This document shows, one piece after another, positions 6,180 through 6,531 of a DNA stretch of 6,531 bases. The translations under genes were made by a program, and so were the position numbers. The DNA is from SKGA01 sp051819745. GTDB taxonomy: Archaea > Nanobdellota > Nanobdellia > Woesearchaeales > SKGA01. The stretch is taken from positions 1 to 6,531 of the forward strand of contig JBNJGO010000041.1 in the NCBI GenBank assembly GCA_051819745.1. Reading direction: 5' to 3'. Every line of letters begins with the position of its first letter. Within the stretch, counting starts at the first letter, position 1. Under the pieces are notes generated by a model. It saw only the letters and a program-made list of their open reading frames with translations. It was not told where the DNA came from and did not search any database.

Positions 6180-6202
6180 GTAGTGTTGGACTACTTTTTT
6201 TT
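6180..6202 (+). terminator. Hairpin plus T8 terminator after uS10
   Basis: GTAGT (6180-6184), loop GTTGG, ACTAC (6190-6194) is a perfect 5-bp hairpin followed immediately by eight T (6195-6202), the layout of a bacterial intrinsic terminator. An earlier T6 at 6145-6150 is a weaker, archaeal-style stop. The hairpin is not required by archaeal polymerase, so it may instead protect the 3' end of the message. Confidence 0.6.
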
Positions 6203-6240
6203 GTTCATATCTTATCTTCCAATAATTATCCTCCTTTAAT

Positions 6241-6292
6241 CACGTTGCGATCGCATTGTGCGAAGAGCAAAGCTCTTCTGAAATGCGACGTG
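6241..6292 (+). ncRNA. Nested inverted-repeat element, possible structured RNA or degraded tRNA-derived repeat
   Basis: A strong two-stem fold: GAAGAGC (6262-6268), loop AAA, GCTCTTC (6272-6278), enclosed by TCGCATT (6251-6257) / AATGCGA (6282-6288) with an internal loop of 4 and 3 bases, and closed by CACG (6241-6244) / CGTG (6289-6292). No coding frame of interest covers it. CGATCGCAT (6248-6256) recurs exactly in the 5' end of the tRNA-Ser (6315-6323), and 6283-6292 could pair with that tRNA end. No TATA box is evident just before the tRNA, so this element may be co-transcribed as its leader. I do not recognise the RNA family. Confidence 0.4.
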
Positions 6293-6348
6293 TTAATCGC
6301 TCACGCTCATGCCACGATCGCATAATCTGGTATTGCGCAAGCCTGGAA

Positions 6349-6388
6349 ATAAGCAGTGCTCTGCTTGCAGGTTTCTGCTTGCTGTGAT
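6349..6388 (+). other. Putative tRNA intron in the anticodon loop (between positions 37 and 38)
   Basis: Forty bases separate the 5' half of the anticodon loop from A38 (6389) and the 3' anticodon stem at 6390-6394. Boundaries could shift by one base because A6349 and A6389 are equivalent. Internally AAGCAG (6351-6356) pairs with CTGCTT at 6361-6366 or at 6375-6380. The 9-mer TCTGCTTGC occurs twice (6360-6368, 6374-6382). I could not draw a canonical bulge-helix-bulge motif at the junctions, so the exact splice sites are inferred from tRNA structure only. Confidence 0.65.
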
Positions 6389-6415
6389 AGCTTGTCCCAT
6401 CTGGGATTCCCGGTT

Positions 6416-6434
6416 CAAATCCGGGTCGTGGCGC
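6416..6434 (+). repeat. Direct repeat copy 1 (tRNA-Ser 3' end), att-like
   Basis: CAAATCCGGGTCGTGGCGC, running from the T loop through the acceptor stem to the first C of CCA, recurs exactly at 6499-6517. The T loop to 3' end of tRNA genes is a preferred core for integrases. Confidence 0.75.
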
Positions 6435-6498
6435 CATTATTTTTCTAAAAAAAATAATAAGACACGACACGGAGTTGTCAGAAACGACAGTGACTATA

Positions 6499-6517
6499 CA
6501 AATCCGGGTCGTGGCGC
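6499..6517 (+). repeat. Direct repeat copy 2, orphan 3' tRNA-Ser fragment followed by T6
   Basis: An exact 19-base copy of the tRNA-Ser 3' end, 83 bases downstream, directly followed by TTTTTT (6518-6523). No upstream tRNA body accompanies it, so it is a fragment. The 64 bases between the copies begin with an AT tract and then carry GACACGACAC-type repeats and a weak hairpin GTTGT/ACGAC (6474-6478, 6484-6488). Copy 2 could be an attachment-site scar, and its T6 may act as a backup terminator. Confidence 0.7.
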
Positions 6518-6531
6518 TTTTTTGTATTCTA

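Larger units (their letters stand above)
6311..6436 (+). tRNA. tRNA-Ser(GGA) with apparent intron and encoded CCA
   Basis: The acceptor GCCACGA (6311-6317) pairs perfectly with TCGTGGC (6426-6432), followed by discriminator G (6433) and CCA (6434-6436). The D arm is GCA/TGC (6320-6322, 6334-6336) with GG in the loop. The T arm is CCCGG, loop TTCAAAT, CCGGG (6409-6425). The anticodon stem CAAGC (6338-6342) is followed by loop bases CTGGAA, giving anticodon GGA (6345-6347). The matching GCTTG at 6390-6394 leaves a long variable arm TCCC/GGGA (6395-6398, 6403-6406), as expected for type II serine tRNA; G73 also fits serine. Removing ~40 bases gives a tRNA of 86 bases including CCA. The gene reads UCC and UCU serine codons. 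A T5 at 6440-6444 probably ends the transcript. Confidence 0.85.

Noticed and set aside
6251..6288. Kink-turn or box H/ACA guide RNA in the hairpin before the tRNA
   Set aside because: A GA step and TGA flank the internal loop, but tandem sheared G-A pairs require breaking the 7-bp hairpin, and no ACA box sits at the expected distance 3' of the stem.
6360..6382. Short repeats TCTGCTTGC as a CRISPR-like array
   Set aside because: Only two 9-base copies with a 5-base spacer, inside a tRNA intron. They are better explained by local duplication or RNA pairing.
6240..6470. Open minus-strand frame of 76 codons containing APRPGFEPGIPDGTS
   Set aside because: It runs antisense to the tRNA-Ser gene. 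The APRPGFEPG motif is the familiar false translation of a tRNA 3' end and not a protein.

Overview
The window reads as archaeal chromosome. It carries the archaeal/eukaryotic-type translation proteins aIF5B, eS8 (S8e), EF-1alpha (aEF1A) and uS10. It has TATA-box promoters (TTTATAAA, TTTAAAAA and ATATATAAAAA types) upstream of the genes. Transcripts appear to end at oligo-T tracts, and a tRNA-Ser gene has an apparent intron. The sequence is AT-rich, arginine is often encoded by CGA, and start sites are preceded by GAGGT/AGGT Shine-Dalgarno sequences. Compact intergenic spaces and small proteins would suit a DPANN-type lineage, but nothing in the sequence settles that, and no species is claimed.

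Layout from left to right. Bases 1-314 (+) are the C-terminal end of a membrane protein resembling the archaeal TadC/ArlJ (GspF-family) platform proteins of type IV filament systems. It converges on a minus-strand block made of a rhomboid-family intramembrane protease (2773-3495), aIF5B (899-2677) and a PUA/Nip7-like RNA-binding protein (374-892). The last two are 6 bases apart and are probably co-transcribed. Ribosomal protein eS8 (3653-4036, -) follows with its own promoter and terminator. A divergent intergenic region of 399 bases then separates eS8 from EF-1alpha. It holds a conspicuous G-rich, nearly A-free degenerate tandem repeat with G-quadruplex potential, then the EF-1alpha promoter and an unusually long 5' leader with hairpins. 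EF-1alpha (4436-5707, +) and uS10 (5823-6128, +) lie in the order familiar from other archaea, but here a triple oligo-T terminator and a promoter-like inverted repeat separate them.

The right end is an RNA and repeat zone. A hairpin followed by eight T ends the uS10 transcript. A nested inverted-repeat element (6241-6292) follows, and it partly mimics the 5' end of the next gene. That gene is tRNA-Ser(GGA) (6311-6436), with a long variable arm, encoded CCA and an apparent 40-base intron in the anticodon loop. Its 3' terminal 19 bases recur exactly 83 bases downstream (6499-6517), as expected for an integration-site scar or the edge of a tRNA-targeting element.

The protein genes are mostly ordinary translation housekeeping. 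The regions worth a second look are the tRNA-Ser neighbourhood and the G-rich repeat between eS8 and EF-1alpha. I see no CRISPR array, transposase, toxin-antitoxin pair or clearly new multi-gene system.
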